Positions 62,273 to 64,000 of a stretch of 64,000 bases of DNA are shown here, one piece after another. Within the stretch, counting starts at the first letter, position 1. Every line of letters starts with the position of its first letter. The notes under the pieces were generated by a model, which worked only from the letters and a program-made list of their open reading frames with translations, did no database searches and was not told the DNA's origin. Location: positions 1 through 64,000 of the forward strand of contig WFVH01000022.1 of NCBI GenBank assembly GCA_015491735.1, written 5' to 3'. Source of the stretch: Gammaproteobacteria bacterium (GTDB taxonomy: Bacteria > Pseudomonadota > Gammaproteobacteria > Thiohalospirales > Thiohalospiraceae). The position numbers were made by a program, and so were the translations under genes.

Positions 62273-64000
62273 ATGTCCAACCCATTGCTCGAGATGGAGG
62301 GGTTGCCCCCTTTCCGCCATATTCTACCTCAACACGTCGAGCCAGCTATCGATGCCGTGCTGGCAGAGAATCGCGCCATTCTGAAAACGGTGCTGGAGCA
62401 GGACAAACCCTGCTCATGGGATGCGCTCGTTCAGCCGCTGGAGGAGATGGAGGATCGTCTGAGCCGGATCTGGTCGCCGGTCAGCCATATGAACTCGGTG
62501 GTCAACTCCGAGCCGCTGCGGAAGGCCTACAATGCCTGCCTGCCAAAGCTGAGTGATTACAGCACCGAGACAGGGCAGAACCGGCCGCTGTATGAAGCGT
62601 TCAAATCCCTTGCCGACAGCCCCGGTTATGCCAGGATGAACAGGGCGCAGCAACGCATCATCGATAATGCGCTGCGTGACTTCCGGCTTGCCGGGGTGGA
62701 CCTGCCCGCAGAAAAGCAGGATCGTTACAAGACCATCCAGCAGCGGCTCTCCCGCCTCACCAGCAAATTCGAGGAGAATCTGCTGGATGCCACCCAGGCC
62801 TGGACCAAGCCGATTACCGATGAGGCGCAGCTCGCCGGCCTGCCGGAGTCCGCCCGCGCCCAGGCGCGGCAGGCGGCGGAGCAGCGCGATCTGGATGGGT
62901 GGCTGTTTACCCTGGAGTTTCCCTCTTACTACGCAGTAATGACCTATGCCGATGATCCGGAGTTGCGCCGGGAGATCTACGAGGCCTACGTCACCCGGGC
63001 ATCGGATCAGGGGCCACATGCCGGCCGGTGGGACAACAGTGAAATCATGGAGCAAATTCTTGCACTGCGTCATGAACTGGCGCTGCTGCTGGGCTACTCC
63101 AGCTATGCGGATCGCTCTCTGGCCACCAAGATGGCGCCTTCACCGGAAAGGGTGATGGCTTTTCTCCGGGATCTGGCGGATCGTTCCCTGGGGCTGGCGC
63201 AGGAAGAGCTGGCGCAGCTGAAAGAGTTTGCCCGCGAGCAGGGTGGCATCCGTGAGCTTGCCGCCTGGGATATCAGTTACTATTCGGAGAAGCTCCGTCA
63301 GCACCGCTACGCCCTCCGTGACGAGGATCTGCGCCCCTATTTCCCCGAGACCCGTGTGATCTCCGGCTTGTTCGAGACCGTGAGACGGCTTTACGGTCTC
63401 GAAATCCGCTGTCTGGAGGGGATTGAAACCTGGCATGACGACGTTCGCTTCTATGAGATACGAGACGCTGGTGGCGCACTGCGCGGCCAGTTCTATCTTG
63501 ACCTCTATGCCCGCGCCAAAAAGCGTGGCGGCGCCTGGATGGATGTCTGTATCTCCCGCATGCGCCGTGCCGACGGCACTGTTCAGACACCCGTGGCCTA
63601 CCTGACCTGCAATCTGACGCCGCCGGTGGGTGATCAACCGGCGCTGTTTACCCATGATGAGGTCATCACCCTCTTTCACGAGTTTGGTCACGGGCTGCAC
63701 CATATGCTGACCACGGTTGACCATGCCGGCGTCTCCGGCATCAGCGGCGTGCCCTGGGATGCGGTGGAGTTACCCAGCCAGTTCATGGAAAACTGGTGCT
63801 GGCAGCGGGAAGCGCTGGATCTGTTTGCTGCTCACTATCAGACCGGCGAGCGGTTGCCGGACTCGCTTTTCAGCAAGATGATCGCGGCGAAAAATTTCCA
63901 GTCCGGGATGCAGATGGTGCGGCAACTGGAGCTCGCCATGTTCGATTTTCGCCTGCATCTGGAATACGACCCCGATTCCGGCCCGCGTATCCAGCAGATT
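62273..64000 (+). CDS. prlC: Oligopeptidase A (M3 family), 5' part
   Basis: 576 codons are in the window and the frame runs off the right edge; the full enzyme has about 680. ATG 62273. Zinc motif [13 protein letters not shown] (about 466-478), followed by [20 protein letters not shown]-like family sequence ([17 protein letters not shown] here). The N-terminal helical region starts [17 protein letters not shown]. It degrades cytoplasmic oligopeptides and signal peptides. Confidence 0.95.
   Translation, partial: [576 protein letters not shown]

Noticed and set aside
1-64000. CRISPR array, prophage or integrative element
   Set aside because: No regularly spaced direct repeats, integrase, phage structural genes or att-like duplication beyond the 8-bp MITE target sites were seen.

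Overview
The window reads as chromosome of a motile, Gram-negative gammaproteobacterium. The flagellar block runs in the order of the polar systems of Pseudomonas and Vibrio (fliC, flaG, fliD, fliS, fliT, flrA/fleQ, flrB, flrC, fliE to fliJ). fabA-fabB, birA-coaX-SPOR and zapA / ygfB-pepP-ubiH-ubiI are also typical gammaproteobacterial neighbourhoods, and LPS core genes are present. A sulfur-oxidising or purple-sulfur relative is plausible, but no gene here proves it.

Layout. 1-3.9 kb is an accessory edge: the end of an ABC-2 permease, an AT-richer patch with a secreted amidase and an unknown anchored protein, a REP-associated transposase (RAYT) between matched inverted repeats, and the first codons of an IS110-type transposase. 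3.9-9.2 kb holds a small HMA-like protein, HdeD, a 45-codon enolase remnant, phosphoglycerate mutase, a P3A proton ATPase and a PstS-like binding protein. 9.3-11.2 kb is poor in genes and rich in repeats, with SprT, a small coiled-coil protein and a frameshifted Crp/Fnr remnant. 11.2-17.8 kb holds a MAF-type flagellin glycosyltransferase (minus strand) and fliC-flaG-fliD-fliS-fliT. 18.0-30.7 kb is a run of five secreted or outer-membrane DUF11-type proteins, including a 2059-residue protein that combines DUF11, OmpA, Ig-like and beta-barrel regions. It sits exactly between fliT and the PilZ-flrA region, where other polar flagellar clusters have nothing comparable, and is preceded by a sigma-28-like promoter. 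30.7-41.9 kb is PilZ, flrA, flrB, flrC and fliE-F-G-H-I-J. 42-46.8 kb is fabA-fabB, birA, coaX, two adjacent mobile repeats, and a SPOR protein. 46.8-54.6 kb is envelope sugar and lipid metabolism: GT39-type transferase, PAP2 phosphatase, LPG-synthase-like membrane protein, GT9 heptosyltransferase, gmhA, hldE, hldD, then a HicA-like ORF. 54.7-64 kb holds tRNA-Thr(UGU), a hemerythrin, an NAD-dependent epimerase-like protein, zapA and a ZapB-like gene, ygfB-pepP-ubiH-ubiI, a stand-alone lpxA and the 5' part of prlC.

Two families of small non-coding mobile repeats run through the window. One is a 152-bp near-palindromic element present four times, three of them between perfect 8-bp target duplications. 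The other is a heterogeneous family (about 100-285 bp) ending in TTAACCCGGCC. Members of the second family supply coding ends of real genes: the last codons of coaX, the start of a DUF11 protein, and the signal-peptide region of the PstS-like gene. The strongest candidate for an undescribed system is the DUF11 cluster, which looks like a flagellum-co-regulated surface or secretion apparatus in which three substrates share one C-terminal domain.
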